A stretch of 64,000 nt of DNA from Nitrosomonas sp. sh817 (GTDB lineage Bacteria; Pseudomonadota; Gammaproteobacteria; Burkholderiales; Nitrosomonadaceae): the NCBI RefSeq assembly GCF_030908545.1, contig NZ_CP133083.1, positions 868,001-932,000 of the forward strand. Direction: 5' to 3'. Made by a program: the position numbers and the translations under genes. The notes beneath the pieces were generated by a model. The model was not told where the DNA came from. It ran no database searches and worked only from the letters and a program-made list of their open reading frames with translations. Below are positions 33,431-42,239 of the stretch, in pieces. Within the stretch, counting starts at the first letter, position 1. The number at the start of each line of letters is the position of its first letter.

Positions 33431-34855
33431 TTACAACGCCCATTCGTGCACTGGCGAACCGCTTCGTTGCTGTTCCAGATAGGCGGCAACCAGATGCAAG
33501 CTGTCCGCCCGGTATTTCTCGCAATATGCCCGCTGCCATGTCGAACCGGTTTGACCGCTTTTGATGCGGGATTCCAGAATGCCGAGATTGCGATCGATAT
33601 CGGTCTTGCCGATTCCCAGTGTTTCCAGACCCTGGCGGGCCATCGGCAGAATTTCTTCGAGCAATAAAACGCGTGCTTCGATAGTGCTGTTATCCAGCCA
33701 AGTCAGTTTTGCTTGAAGTCCATTACGTGCGGCGGCATAAAAATTATCGCGCGCTTGAGCGAAACCGAATAGCGCTTCCGGCGGCTCGCGCAGGGTGGCA
33801 AGATAACGCGTCAAACCAAAAAACAGAGCGGCATTGCTAATCATATCGGCGATCGTGGGGCCGGCCGGCAGGACGCGTTGCTCAATACGAAAATGCGGTG
33901 TACCGTCCGGATCGAAGCCGATCAACGGCCGGATCCAGCGCCAGATCGTGCCATTATGCAACCGGAGGTGCGCGAACTGTTGCGGTGGACTGTCTATTAA
34001 GATAGGTAACAACACATCGTGATGCGCGATATTTTCCGCAAAACATTCGAACAGGGAATCGCGGACATAACCGCAGCCAAAACTGACACGGCGGTTTTCC
34101 GGTTGCGGCTGGTCGCCAATTTCAACCGATTGTTCAAATAGCGGAATACGCGTTTCATCCCATAAATCTGTATCAAACAGCAACGGCGAATTACCCGAAG
34201 CCGCCATCAGCGGCCCGGCCGCGATGATCGATGCATTGAAATAGCGTACCGCATCGCGTTGCGCGCTCTGCAAATGCACTTGGAACGATGTGGCGGCGGC
34301 CTCCAGCATCACGTCCGGATGAACGATGTCCAAATGTTCCCGCCCATGAATGCAAATGCGCAATGGACGTCCGCAACGACGTTTGAACACTTGTTCGTTC
34401 AGCGCACGGTAACGTTTGAGTTCGGACATATTTGCCAAGCATAAATCGGATTGCCGCACGGTTGGCAAGATGCCGATCATCATCAGCACGCTATCCATTT
34501 GGTGCGCAACTTCCTGGCATTCAAGCCAATTCTGATTGAGCTCAAAAGCCATGGCTGACAATGCATTGCCTTTGAGCGGCATGGGGGCGCCATTGAGTTC
34601 GACATTAAAGCGCGAGAGTTCGTGAACCACCAAGGGATTGTTCAAGCGCGTCAGGAATGCTTGATTGATCGGTGATGGAAAATAATTATGGTCGACCAGC
34701 CAGGATTCGAGTTCATAACCGCCGATTTCACCAATCGCAGAAAAAATACCGTGCGAGAGCTGTTCTTCTAATAACGCAATTTCCCGGGATAAGCGACACC
34801 GATATTCACTGAAAACTTGATCATCGAATTGCGTCTGGTTGATTTCCTGCCCCAT
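33431..34855 (-). CDS. GCS2-family carboxylate-amine ligase (glutamate-cysteine ligase-like)
   Basis: 474 residues. The glutamine-synthetase-like fold has an N-terminal IGEIGGYELESWLVDHNY (ExE metal site), a substrate region SRFNVELNGAPMPLKGNAL, AAATSFQVHLQ, NASIIAAGPLMAASGNSP and HNGTIWRWIRPLIGF. The pattern resembles proteobacterial glutamate-cysteine-ligase-like proteins, not GshA itself. It likely joins an amino acid to an amine using ATP. The middle gene of a macro domain - ligase - M14 deacylase operon, with 18 and 2 base gaps. Partner choice (a ligase beside a deacylase) suggests making and unmaking of one amide product; that is inference. Confidence 0.82.
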   Translation of the reverse strand: MGQEINQTQFDDQVFSEYRCRLSREIALLEEQLSHGIFSAIGEIGGYELESWLVDHNYFPSPINQAFLTRLNNPLVVHELSRFNVELNGAPMPLKGNALSAMAFELNQNWLECQEVAHQMDSVLMMIGILPTVRQSDLCLANMSELKRYRALNEQVFKRRCGRPLRICIHGREHLDIVHPDVMLEAAATSFQVHLQSAQRDAVRYFNASIIAAGPLMAASGNSPLLFDTDLWDETRIPLFEQSVEIGDQPQPENRRVSFGCGYVRDSLFECFAENIAHHDVLLPILIDSPPQQFAHLRLHNGTIWRWIRPLIGFDPDGTPHFRIEQRVLPAGPTIADMISNAALFFGLTRYLATLREPPEALFGFAQARDNFYAAARNGLQAKLTWLDNSTIEARVLLLEEILPMARQGLETLGIGKTDIDRNLGILESRIKSGQTGSTWQRAYCEKYRADSLHLVAAYLEQQRSGSPVHEWAL

Positions 34856-34873
34856 CGCAATTGCTCGAACCCA

Positions 34874-35362
34874 TCATGCAGGCTCGCTGGCAGCGATGCC
34901 CTTGTGGAAGGTGACGTAAACGTAAACCGGAACTTGCAGGTCACTTAAATGTTTGGCGATCAGGGGGGTGACTTCATCCCAGCTTAATCCGCCGACCCCG
35001 GTCGCGAGACGAGGCAATGCGAGGCTGTGAAATTTTTCCGTGTCCATTAACCGGCGCAATTCCCGCAAAGCGTGATTTACATGCTCGACCGTTGCTTTTC
35101 CCGGTTTGGAGGCGTGATCAGGTGCGGCATCCTGCGTAAACAAATTGATAATACGTGCTCCTTCAGCACCGCCCCATACCCAAGCGCTTCCCGCTTTCGG
35201 GTGGGTGGTTTGGCAGAAATGCCGGAAATCCTTATACATCGCCGGCCATTGTTCCCGCAAACTCAATGCCAAGCCGGAGGAAAACGGATCATTGGGTGCA
35301 ACGCCGTGCGCTATGACCTGCGCCTTGGAAAGAAGAATGTCGCCGCTAACGTGATGGATCAT
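34874..35362 (-). CDS. Macro domain protein (ADP-ribose binding or hydrolysing)
   Basis: 162 residues, a single macro domain. The N-terminus HHVSGDILLSKAQVIAHGV fits the first strands (GDI with the pocket Asp); the glycine loop near the C-terminus is ALPRLATGVGGLSWDEVTPLI, typical of ADP-ribose-binding macro domains. It may bind ADP-ribose, or hydrolyse ADP-ribosyl or related esters. First gene of the operon with the GCS2-type ligase 18 bases downstream, followed by the M14 enzyme. Confidence 0.85.
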   Translation of the reverse strand: MIHHVSGDILLSKAQVIAHGVAPNDPFSSGLALSLREQWPAMYKDFRHFCQTTHPKAGSAWVWGGAEGARIINLFTQDAAPDHASKPGKATVEHVNHALRELRRLMDTEKFHSLALPRLATGVGGLSWDEVTPLIAKHLSDLQVPVYVYVTFHKGIAASEPA

Positions 35363-35486
35363 TTGATTTTAAGTATCGGTTGAAAAAAACTTGTGGAACG
35401 CTATTGACTGTACAGAAAGATACAGAAAGCGTCAATCGAAAGGAGATGCTGATTAAAGGAATTGGCGCGGACGGAGCTTAAATGGT

Positions 35487-36113
35487 TTAAGACAGTGTTA
35501 AATCCAGCATGACACAGTAGTACAAAGATTTGCCGCCAGCAGGGTTGACGATGATGATTAATGCCTTACAAAATGTAATCTGGTCCGCCAGTTGTTTTTC
35601 CTTCAATTGATCACGAAAATTGTGTGCTGATTCGCCGTACAGATGACCGATCGTTTGCTGGTGAATTTCCACCCGGATAATATCCGTGTCAAAGGGATTG
35701 CTGAGATCCGGAATCAGTTGCGCTGTATAAATCAGTGGTTGTGCGGGGGAAGACTGATCAGGTGCGGCGATATTTTCCTGAACGAGTTGCTGAATCGTTT
35801 TTTGATACGGTTCTGCATGGACAGCGCAGCTGAATTGCCCTAAATCCGGCCAATGATAGCTGTTCTCAATCGAGCGGTTAGGTTCTGCTGGTTTTGCGCT
35901 AGACGGCGTTTGAATATCGGCAGCGGCAATTTTGTCACGCTTAATATAGAAAATGATCGCGGTAATCAGCGCGACAGGAAGGATGAAGGACTTGTCGATT
36001 CCGGCGCCAACGATCAATCCGATGAACAAGGATAAGACCAGGAGCGACAGGATACTGATTTCCGGTTTTTTCGCTCCGTTGCGATTATCATCCGAAGGCG
36101 GCCGATTGGTCAT
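35487..36113 (-). CDS. Membrane protein with a C-terminal HIRAN-like domain
   Basis: 208 residues. An N-terminal polar segment is followed by one or two transmembrane helices (ISILSLLVLSLFIGLIVGAG and SFILPVALITAIIFYI), then a cytoplasmic domain from about 110: YTAQLIPDLSNPFDTDIIRV, then EIHQQTIGHLYGESAHNFRDQL. The pattern AxLxPxxxNPxDxxxIxV...xGHLxxxxAxxFR resembles HIRAN-type DNA-binding domains, which recognise DNA ends in some helicases; here it is anchored in the membrane. Function unknown. ATG at 36113 is 4 bases after the stop of the glutathione peroxidase gene, so it is probably co-translated with it. Confidence 0.6.
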   Translation of the reverse strand: MTNRPPSDDNRNGAKKPEISILSLLVLSLFIGLIVGAGIDKSFILPVALITAIIFYIKRDKIAAADIQTPSSAKPAEPNRSIENSYHWPDLGQFSCAVHAEPYQKTIQQLVQENIAAPDQSSPAQPLIYTAQLIPDLSNPFDTDIIRVEIHQQTIGHLYGESAHNFRDQLKEKQLADQITFCKALIIIVNPAGGKSLYYCVMLDLTLS

Positions 36114-36117
36114 CCGT

Positions 36118-36660
36118 TTATTGCTGCAGCGCTTTTTCAATAGCGGTTACAACACCCGGATCGAGAGGCTGGGTGTGCGGGCTGAAATGGGTAATCAGCT
36201 TGCCATCGCGGCCAATCAGATATTTCTGAAAGTTCCAGGTTGGGTAAGTGCCCGACAATTCAGCCAGTTGCACATAAAAAGGATGCGCATGCGCTTTTTT
36301 CACCGAGGTTTTCTCAAACATCGGAAATTTGACATCGTAGGTGAGGTGACAGAAGTCGCGAATTTCCTCTTCCGTACCAGGTTCCTGGCCCAGGAAATCG
36401 TTGGATGGAAAACCAAGCACAACCAGCCCTTGTTGCCGGTATTTTTCATAAAGCTGCTCCAGTCCTTCGTACTGCGGGGTATAGCCGCATTTACTGGCGG
36501 TATTGACCACCAGCAACACCTTGCCGGTATAGGTTTCGCATAAATTTACCGTTTCGGTTCCTGCAAGTTTACGGAAGTTTTGATCGAGCAGCGAGCTATT
36601 GCATGCCGAAAAAGCGGGGTTCATGATAAATATCATGATCAGAAACAAAAAAATACGCAT
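36118..36660 (-). CDS. Exported glutathione peroxidase-like protein
   Basis: 180 residues. Signal peptide MRIFLFLIMIFIMNPAFSAC, then the thioredoxin-fold peroxidase: VNTASKCGYTPQYEGL with peroxidatic C58 (Cys type, not selenocysteine), LGFPSNDFLGQEPGT with Q92, and TWNFQKYLIG with the Trp-Asn pair. The reductant may be thioredoxin or glutathione, and the location is probably periplasmic. ATG at 36660 is chosen over the longer frame (36723) because AAGGAGA is about 6 bases upstream and the signal peptide starts there. It leads the operon with the HIRAN-like gene. Confidence 0.9.
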   Translation of the reverse strand: MRIFLFLIMIFIMNPAFSACNSSLLDQNFRKLAGTETVNLCETYTGKVLLVVNTASKCGYTPQYEGLEQLYEKYRQQGLVVLGFPSNDFLGQEPGTEEEIRDFCHLTYDVKFPMFEKTSVKKAHAHPFYVQLAELSGTYPTWNFQKYLIGRDGKLITHFSPHTQPLDPGVVTAIEKALQQ

Positions 36661-37202
36661 TATGGTCTCCTTAATTTTTCCGGAAATGAAAGTTTTCATG
36701 ACAAACGATAGAGCATCGAACATACCAATCCGAGAATGTTCTTCGCGCTTATTTTAGCGTATTACCGGATTGATCTCAGCACCGGGAAAGAGATTGGGTT
36801 AGGTTCCTTGCATAACCGGCATGAAATTTCTTGGTTAGTAAGTTTATGTCTTTCAAACGCCTGATAAAGTCAAAAGCATGCAAAATCCGATTGTTGGATG
36901 CTGTATAGTTCATAAGCTATTTGACGTTTTGATGCGAGATGTTGAAAGAGCTATGGAAATACATTTATTCTGCAAGTTCGACAATCATTTGAGGTGGTTG
37001 TTTGTCAGTACCGGGAAAAAATTTGCTGCTCATAGAGCGGTTAACAACAGACATAATAAAGGCTCTGCTCTATTAGAGCGTGTAAAACTGTGCGGCGTAC
37101 GATTTAAAACTTGTCTAGTATTTAGCCAGTCTGGGACTGTTAAATCTTGGAAATCCACGATGACCGGCTCGTTGCGATTGTGTTTAATTATATTCAAGGG
37201 AG
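36661..37202. other. Intergenic region upstream of the NarX-like kinase
   Basis: 542 bases between divergent genes. An open frame at 36878-37228 (116 codons) has no domain resemblance, overlaps the kinase start and has poor codon character, so it is not called. No repeat or clear promoter was identified. Confidence 0.4.
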
Positions 37203-39320
37203 ATGCATGTGTTTTTGACGAAGGATGACCGCAAAATCAGCATTATTGGTGCTTTGTTATTATTGGGATTGACGCTGACCACCGGGATTACTGTTTATAA
37301 CGCAATGCGGCAGCAAATTGAAACGGTTTTAGGCAGAGGATTGACCGGAGCATTGGATGGTAAGGCGCTGTTATTTGAAACGAGAATAGAAAAAGGCATT
37401 GAAGATACCCGGGCATTATCTTTGCGGCCATTTATCGTTCAATTTATGGTGGAGTTAAATGAGAATCTTGAGAATGAAACTGCGCGCAATAATCTAACCC
37501 GTAATGTCAATTCCCTTACCCAGATAGGTTTTAGCGCTGCAGTAATTTATGATCGAAATAATAATGTGCTATCTCAAGTCGGGACTTTCAGTTCTTATGA
37601 AAACCCTGTAATTCCTCTGGATGCGGAAGGCAATGTGAAGCTTATTTGGGATAATTCCTTTGTTTTGCAAACAACGGTGGATGTTTTTAATCAGGGCCAT
37701 AAGATCGGGAAAATTACATCCGAGATGAAATTGCCGAATCTGACCAGGAGTTTCATGGAAATTAAGTCGGCTGGCAGCAGCGCGGAATTATTGATTTGCG
37801 CTAAATTACCGCAGAATTACCGGACGCTTGCCTGCCTCATCAGGGATTCGAGTACGGTCCGTTTTACCCACATCAGCACGAATATAGACAGAGATCATAT
37901 TTCTCCAAAAGAAATGGCGCTTTCCGGTAAAAGCGGTGTCGCGTCGGCGCTGGATTATCGCAATGTTCCCGTGATCGAAGCGTTTACGTCGTTACCGACA
38001 TTGGGATTATTGATGACTTTGAAGCTGAATCAAGAAGAATTGTTTTTGCCGGTTAATGACAAACTGAAAGATATTATCCTGTATTTGGTGGCCATGATTT
38101 CCGCTGAAATCTTGCTGTTGAATTGGTTTATCAGGAAGCTGATCAACTCCGAGAAAGCAGCAAGGCAGGCGAAAATTAAAGCTGAAGAATATTCCACTGA
38201 ATTAACCAAAAAGGAAAAAGAGCTGCGCGAAAGATTAAAGGAAATGACGTGTCTTTATGAGATACGGCGAACCATGGAGCTGGAGGTGTCGATTGATGGG
38301 GTATGCCAGAAAATCCTGAAGTATTTGAATGCGGCTTTGCAATCTCCCGATACCAGCGCAAGCGAGATTGTCGTTAATGACAAACGTTATGTTTCCGAAG
38401 ATCATGATAAAAAGCGGCTGATCGAAGCGGATTCTTCCAATATTATTGAAATTTTTAAACCTGCCAGGCAATCCGAAAGGAGAGCGATATTCAATGCTTT
38501 TATTCAATCCGACATATTCATCGATCATGAAAATAAAGGCTATATACGAATTTACTATGAACGGGATGTGCCGGATTCCCGTGTTGAAGAACAGAAGCTC
38601 ATCGATGCAATCGCAAGCGATTTGGAAAGCTGGATTGAATTCAGGAAATTGGAAGAGGCTCTAGTGTCGGTGGCCGAGGGGCAGGTGCATAAAATCGGAC
38701 AAGAGTTACATGACAATATCGGCCAGCAGATCGCAGCAGTTGCATTTCAGGCTGGCGCATTGGAATTGCAAGTCAGCGATGCCCAAGTTCCGCGCGCTCA
38801 ATTGACCGAATTAGCGGCTTCGATCGTAGAGCAAACACAAAGCCTCGTGATAAATATTAAACAGCTTTCAAAAGTACTATTACCGTTCGAACTGGAGGCT
38901 AATGGATTGGTGACTGCGCTTGAGACACTCGCAACCGGCGTCAGTGCAACTTATAATGTCGAGTGCCGGTTTGAAAGTAATCTTGGCGAGGAAGATCTGG
39001 GCAGCGTTATTGCGCTTAATCTGTATAGGGTGGCTCAGGAAGCAGTTAACAATGCGATGACGCATGGCAAAGCGGAGCATATTCTGATTTCTTTAATGGT
39101 CAATGAAGCGGAAAAGAAATTGATCCATCTCATGATTCGTGATGATGGTCACGGGTTTGATGAATCCCATATAAAGAACAATTTTTTCTCCGGCATGGGA
39201 ATAAAAATCATGCATTACCGCGCAAAACAATTGAATGGGAAATTGACAATCCTCAAGCGTAACGAAAGCGGCATCGAAGTGCATTTTATCGTCCCGCTGG
39301 ATCAAGGTGAAAATGCCTAA
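37203..39320 (+). CDS. NarX-type sensor histidine kinase with extracytoplasmic sensor domain
   Basis: 705 residues. Transmembrane helix 12-30, a periplasmic sensor domain of about 260 residues (Cache-like: LDGKALLFETRIEKGIEDTR, FSAAVIYDRNNNVLSQVG), second helix IILYLVAMISAEILLLNWFI at 290-310, a coiled coil (SEKAARQAKIKAEEYSTELT), a GAF-like segment, then the HisKA_3 box VHKIGQELHDNIGQQIAAVA with H503, and the ATPase domain (NNAMTHGKAEHI, DDGHGFDESHI, GMGIKIM). The signal is unknown. It overlaps its response regulator by 8 bases (39313-39320), so they are translationally coupled. Confidence 0.9.
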   Translation: MHVFLTKDDRKISIIGALLLLGLTLTTGITVYNAMRQQIETVLGRGLTGALDGKALLFETRIEKGIEDTRALSLRPFIVQFMVELNENLENETARNNLTRNVNSLTQIGFSAAVIYDRNNNVLSQVGTFSSYENPVIPLDAEGNVKLIWDNSFVLQTTVDVFNQGHKIGKITSEMKLPNLTRSFMEIKSAGSSAELLICAKLPQNYRTLACLIRDSSTVRFTHISTNIDRDHISPKEMALSGKSGVASALDYRNVPVIEAFTSLPTLGLLMTLKLNQEELFLPVNDKLKDIILYLVAMISAEILLLNWFIRKLINSEKAARQAKIKAEEYSTELTKKEKELRERLKEMTCLYEIRRTMELEVSIDGVCQKILKYLNAALQSPDTSASEIVVNDKRYVSEDHDKKRLIEADSSNIIEIFKPARQSERRAIFNAFIQSDIFIDHENKGYIRIYYERDVPDSRVEEQKLIDAIASDLESWIEFRKLEEALVSVAEGQVHKIGQELHDNIGQQIAAVAFQAGALELQVSDAQVPRAQLTELAASIVEQTQSLVINIKQLSKVLLPFELEANGLVTALETLATGVSATYNVECRFESNLGEEDLGSVIALNLYRVAQEAVNNAMTHGKAEHILISLMVNEAEKKLIHLMIRDDGHGFDESHIKNNFFSGMGIKIMHYRAKQLNGKLTILKRNESGIEVHFIVPLDQGENA

Positions 39321-39963
39321 ATCAAAAGTGATGATCGTTGACGATCACGCCATGATCCGGCACGGCATGGCGATGTTGATTAATATGGAAGCGGATATGG
39401 AGGTTGCTTGTGAAGCCGGAGATGGCCCGGAAGCTATCGAAGTTCTTCAAAAGAATGCGCCGGTTGATATTTTGATACTGGATGTTTCGCTCAAGACGGT
39501 TTCCGGGCTTGAAATAATCAAAACGATCCGTTCAATGTACCCGCTTTTGCCCGTTTTATTTATCTCCATGCACGATGAGTCGGTTTATGCGGAACGAGCC
39601 TTAAGGTCAGGCGCACGCGGGTATGTGATGAAACAAGAACCGCGAAATATATTGATAACTGCAATTCGTGAAGTACTGAAGGGCAATATTTTTATTAGTA
39701 AGAGTATTCAGGAGCAGGTATTGAAACGCATCGCAACGAGAGGTTACGATCAAGAAGCAACTGTAAGTGCACTGACTCCCAGCGAATTTGAGATCTTTCA
39801 TTTGATCGGGTTGGGCTATAATACCCATGAAATATCAAACCTGCTATCTCGCAGTATCAAAACCATAGAAACCCATCGTTTTAATATCCGCACAAAACTC
39901 AAACTGAAAGATACAGGGGAGCTGATACGCTACGCTACCAAGTGGTTTACTGATCAGAAATAA
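39313..39963 (+). CDS. NarL/FixJ-type response regulator
   Basis: 216 residues. Receiver domain with KVMIVDDHAMIRHGM, phospho-acceptor Asp in ILILDVSLKTVSGLE, and GYVMKQEP at the end. A LuxR-type helix-turn-helix follows from residue 150: SALTPSEFEIFHLIGLGYNT, then HEISNLLSRSIKTIETHRFN. Partner of the kinase just upstream. ATG at 39313 has AAGG 5 bases upstream; an in-frame GTG at 39307 would add two residues. Target genes are unknown; the structured intergenic region that follows is worth checking as a target. Confidence 0.93.
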   Translation: MPKSKVMIVDDHAMIRHGMAMLINMEADMEVACEAGDGPEAIEVLQKNAPVDILILDVSLKTVSGLEIIKTIRSMYPLLPVLFISMHDESVYAERALRSGARGYVMKQEPRNILITAIREVLKGNIFISKSIQEQVLKRIATRGYDQEATVSALTPSEFEIFHLIGLGYNTHEISNLLSRSIKTIETHRFNIRTKLKLKDTGELIRYATKWFTDQK

Positions 39964-39968
39964 AAAAA

Positions 39969-40017
39969 CCTAACTAGCAGGAAGGGGTTCACGGAATGGA
40001 GAATTCTGCTAGTTAGG
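39969..40017 (+). terminator. Hairpin just after the response regulator
   Basis: Perfect 12-bp inverted repeat CCTAACTAGCAG / CTGCTAGTTAGG with a 25-base loop, 5 bases after the stop codon. It is preceded by an A run but has no T run, so it could be a terminator on the minus strand, an RNA-processing stem or a protein-binding operator. Confidence 0.5.
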
Positions 40018-40080
40018 GGCGTTAGCCATAAAGGAGCTAGTAAAGAAAAAAACAATCCAAGAGTCGGCGCTCTTGTGTTG

Positions 40081-40127
40081 AAAACCGGCTAGTATGCGGT
40101 TACCCGCTACTGGCCGGTTTTTTTATG
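40081..40127 (+). terminator. Rho-independent terminator at the end of the two-component operon
   Basis: AAAACCGGC pairs with GCCGGTTTT, enclosing a second stem (TAGTA-GCGG / CCGC-TACT), and is followed by TTTTTT. It ends about 17 bases before the convergent small-membrane-protein gene. Confidence 0.88.
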
Positions 40128-40143
40128 ACTTATTTGTCACATT

Positions 40144-40368
40144 CTACTTGCCGGATTTTAATTTGAACGGCAAGAGACGATGAGGGGATTTGGATGGATA
40201 GACAAGAGACAAAAGCAAGTAAATAATAAACAAAGCGATCCCTACCCACACATCGTCACTCAATGCAATACTGCCGCTAAATTGCGGACTCTTTGTATTG
40301 ATATACAACGCTAGGAAGGTTATTAGCATTGACATCATAGAAAAAATAAAAACTTTGGTTGTTGTCAT
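40144..40368 (-). CDS. Small two-helix membrane protein
   Basis: 74 residues. Helix 1 FIFSMMSMLITFLALYI, a short loop (NTKSPQFSGSIALSDD), helix 2 VWVGIALFIIYLLLSLVY, and a basic C-terminus (KSPHRLLPFKLKSGK). No known family. It is the third gene after the SulP transporter and UspA genes on the same strand, 28 bases after UspA, with a GGAGG-type ribosome site (AGGAGGTAAT). It may be a transporter subunit or regulator, judging from its position only. Confidence 0.65.
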   Translation of the reverse strand: MTTTKVFIFSMMSMLITFLALYINTKSPQFSGSIALSDDVWVGIALFIIYLLLSLVYPSKSPHRLLPFKLKSGK

Positions 40369-40396
40369 ATTATTACCTCCTGTAAAAATTATCTGA

Positions 40397-40801
40397 TCAA
40401 TTGATTCTTACCAACATGATGGAGCAATCGACTTTCTTTACCAGTTCCTCTGCTACGGAGCCGGAGAAGAATCGATCAAGTCCCTTACGGTTTGAAGTGC
40501 CGACGACGAGCAGATCGGCTTTCCACTCCGTGGCTGATTCGGCGATGGCTAAGCTGATTCCATTCAAACCGTATTGCTCATCCGCGATAAGAAGTTTTGT
40601 TTCAACGGTTATGCCGTTGATATTGGCTTTTGCATTCTCCAATACGCCACGGCCCGCTTCCTGGCTGGATGAGTCATCGTCGCTAATGCAATGTGCAATG
40701 CATAAAGTGCTATTAAAAATCTGGGCCATCTTGGTGGCGACTGCCAGTGCTTGCTTGGAGAATTCGCTTTCATCGACTGCGATATAAATTTTTTTGTACA
40801 T
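40397..40801 (-). CDS. Universal stress protein (UspA family)
   Basis: 134-residue Usp domain: KIYIAVDESEFSKQALAVA at the start and the ATP-binding motif LLVVGTSNRKGLDRFFSGSV (G-2x-G-9x-GS) near the end, followed by VDCSIMLVRI. It lies 91 bases downstream of the SulP transporter gene on the same strand. UspA domains are often linked to transporters, so it may sense ATP/AMP to tune SulP activity; that is an inference from position. Confidence 0.88.
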   Translation of the reverse strand: MYKKIYIAVDESEFSKQALAVATKMAQIFNSTLCIAHCISDDDSSSQEAGRGVLENAKANINGITVETKLLIADEQYGLNGISLAIAESATEWKADLLVVGTSNRKGLDRFFSGSVAEELVKKVDCSIMLVRIN

Positions 40802-40892
40802 GATTAATGTATCTATTAATTGGCATTTATCTTCTTAGCAGCAGCAACCAGTGAAGTTACTGCTGCAGGCTCATTACTTAAATTTTTACCGC

Positions 40893-42239
40893 TTAATTCA
40901 GATTAGAGTTGTTGTCGCTGTTTTTAAGATTGTTGATATATCGCTTGACTACATCTTTTCCGGGCATTTGATCATGATTGGTGTAAACCAGATAATGGAT
41001 TGCACCGTGAATAACCATTGCAACCAGCAGCCCCTCGAAAATGCCTACCTTGAATACTAGCCCCGCTGTTACCACTGCCAGAATCAATGCATAGGTTCCA
41101 TAGTGGGTAACGTGCACCAGTCCGGCAATCATTTTGTATCCGGTGAAGAGCATGATTGCGGCTAATGCGAATTTCGGCAGAAAATCAAGATACTGCACAT
41201 TAAACATAAAGAAGCACACCACTGCGCCAATGACTAATACCGAGAATTTCGTCATTGCACCCGCCAGTTTGTTGGTCGTGCTTTTTGCGAGTCCATCCAG
41301 GTTGGTCATGCCATGGAAGAAACTGGACCCGAGATTGGCAACCCAGATGGCCAGCAAGCTATTGTTGCTGCTAGTTTTGCGTTTTAGTGGATCGATTTTT
41401 TCAATTGCAGCATTGCTCATGACTTGTTCAATCACGTCGACAATCGCCAGCATGGCGCAAAAGAGGATCATGTAAACGAGCATCATGACCGTGACATCTT
41501 CTGACGGTAAAGGTAATTTGAAATGAAGATCGACATCCTCAACATGGATCATCGGAACACTGACGAATTGCGCCAGAATTACACCCCCAATGATGAGCGC
41601 AAAGTAAGGAATTGCGGGTTGCTTGTCTTTAAATTTTGAGAACAGATAAAGGAAGAAGGCAAGCCCAGCCGCTGAGATAGCCACCATTTGTATGCGCGCT
41701 TCATTCCAGAAAGTTTCGGTTACCATGGTTTCCGGAATTTCGTAGGTAAATTCAAAGAATTTCATGAAAATCTTTAAGCCTACACCCGCGAGTAAACCTT
41801 CCACCAGATACACCGGCACCGCCACCAGCAAATAGCGCTGCCAATTAAATTTCCAGATGATCGCCTGCATGACTGCGGTCATGAAAATGCAAAACGCCAT
41901 GTTTTCCCAGCCGAAAGAAGCGACACCCAATGCCAGAACTGGGGCTAGTCCTGCAGCAATTCCCGGTGATCCGATGAAATTGCCGGGTCTGAACCAGGCG
42001 AATAACCAGCCAATCAATGATGCGAAAGCCACGGTCGCGAGACCTACCTTGATTGGGTAGTCGGACATAATGGCAATTCCGATAGATAGCGGGATAGCCA
42101 TTGCGCCGGTTATTAATCCTGCCGCAGTATCACGGAAAAAATATTGCGCCTGGAAAGCCGCCGATCCGTACTGCTTCATATTTATTTCTTTAAGATTCTG
42201 TTTTTTATCTGTTAATTCATTTTCTATATGCGTTGCCAT
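40893..42239 (-). CDS. SulP/SLC26 family anion transporter without STAS domain
   Basis: 448 residues with about 12 hydrophobic segments. The SulP signature is near the N-terminus (RDTAAGLITGAMAIPLSIGI), and GNFIGSPGIAAGLAPVLALGV resembles the substrate-site helix; SNNSLLAIWVANLGSSFFHG followed by MTNLDGLAKSTTNKLAGA matches the NxxG...K/R region. The usual C-terminal STAS domain is absent; the protein ends about 30 residues after the last helix. Substrate could be sulphate, bicarbonate or another anion; for a chemolithoautotroph bicarbonate uptake is plausible but unproven. First gene of an operon with UspA and a small membrane protein. GGAAA lies 8-9 bases before the ATG. Confidence 0.88.
   Translation of the reverse strand: MATHIENELTDKKQNLKEINMKQYGSAAFQAQYFFRDTAAGLITGAMAIPLSIGIAIMSDYPIKVGLATVAFASLIGWLFAWFRPGNFIGSPGIAAGLAPVLALGVASFGWENMAFCIFMTAVMQAIIWKFNWQRYLLVAVPVYLVEGLLAGVGLKIFMKFFEFTYEIPETMVTETFWNEARIQMVAISAAGLAFFLYLFSKFKDKQPAIPYFALIIGGVILAQFVSVPMIHVEDVDLHFKLPLPSEDVTVMMLVYMILFCAMLAIVDVIEQVMSNAAIEKIDPLKRKTSSNNSLLAIWVANLGSSFFHGMTNLDGLAKSTTNKLAGAMTKFSVLVIGAVVCFFMFNVQYLDFLPKFALAAIMLFTGYKMIAGLVHVTHYGTYALILAVVTAGLVFKVGIFEGLLVAMVIHGAIHYLVYTNHDQMPGKDVVKRYINNLKNSDNNSNLN

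Noticed and set aside
36878..37228. 116-codon frame upstream of the NarX-like kinase
   Set aside because: Overlaps the well-supported kinase start and encodes no recognisable sequence.
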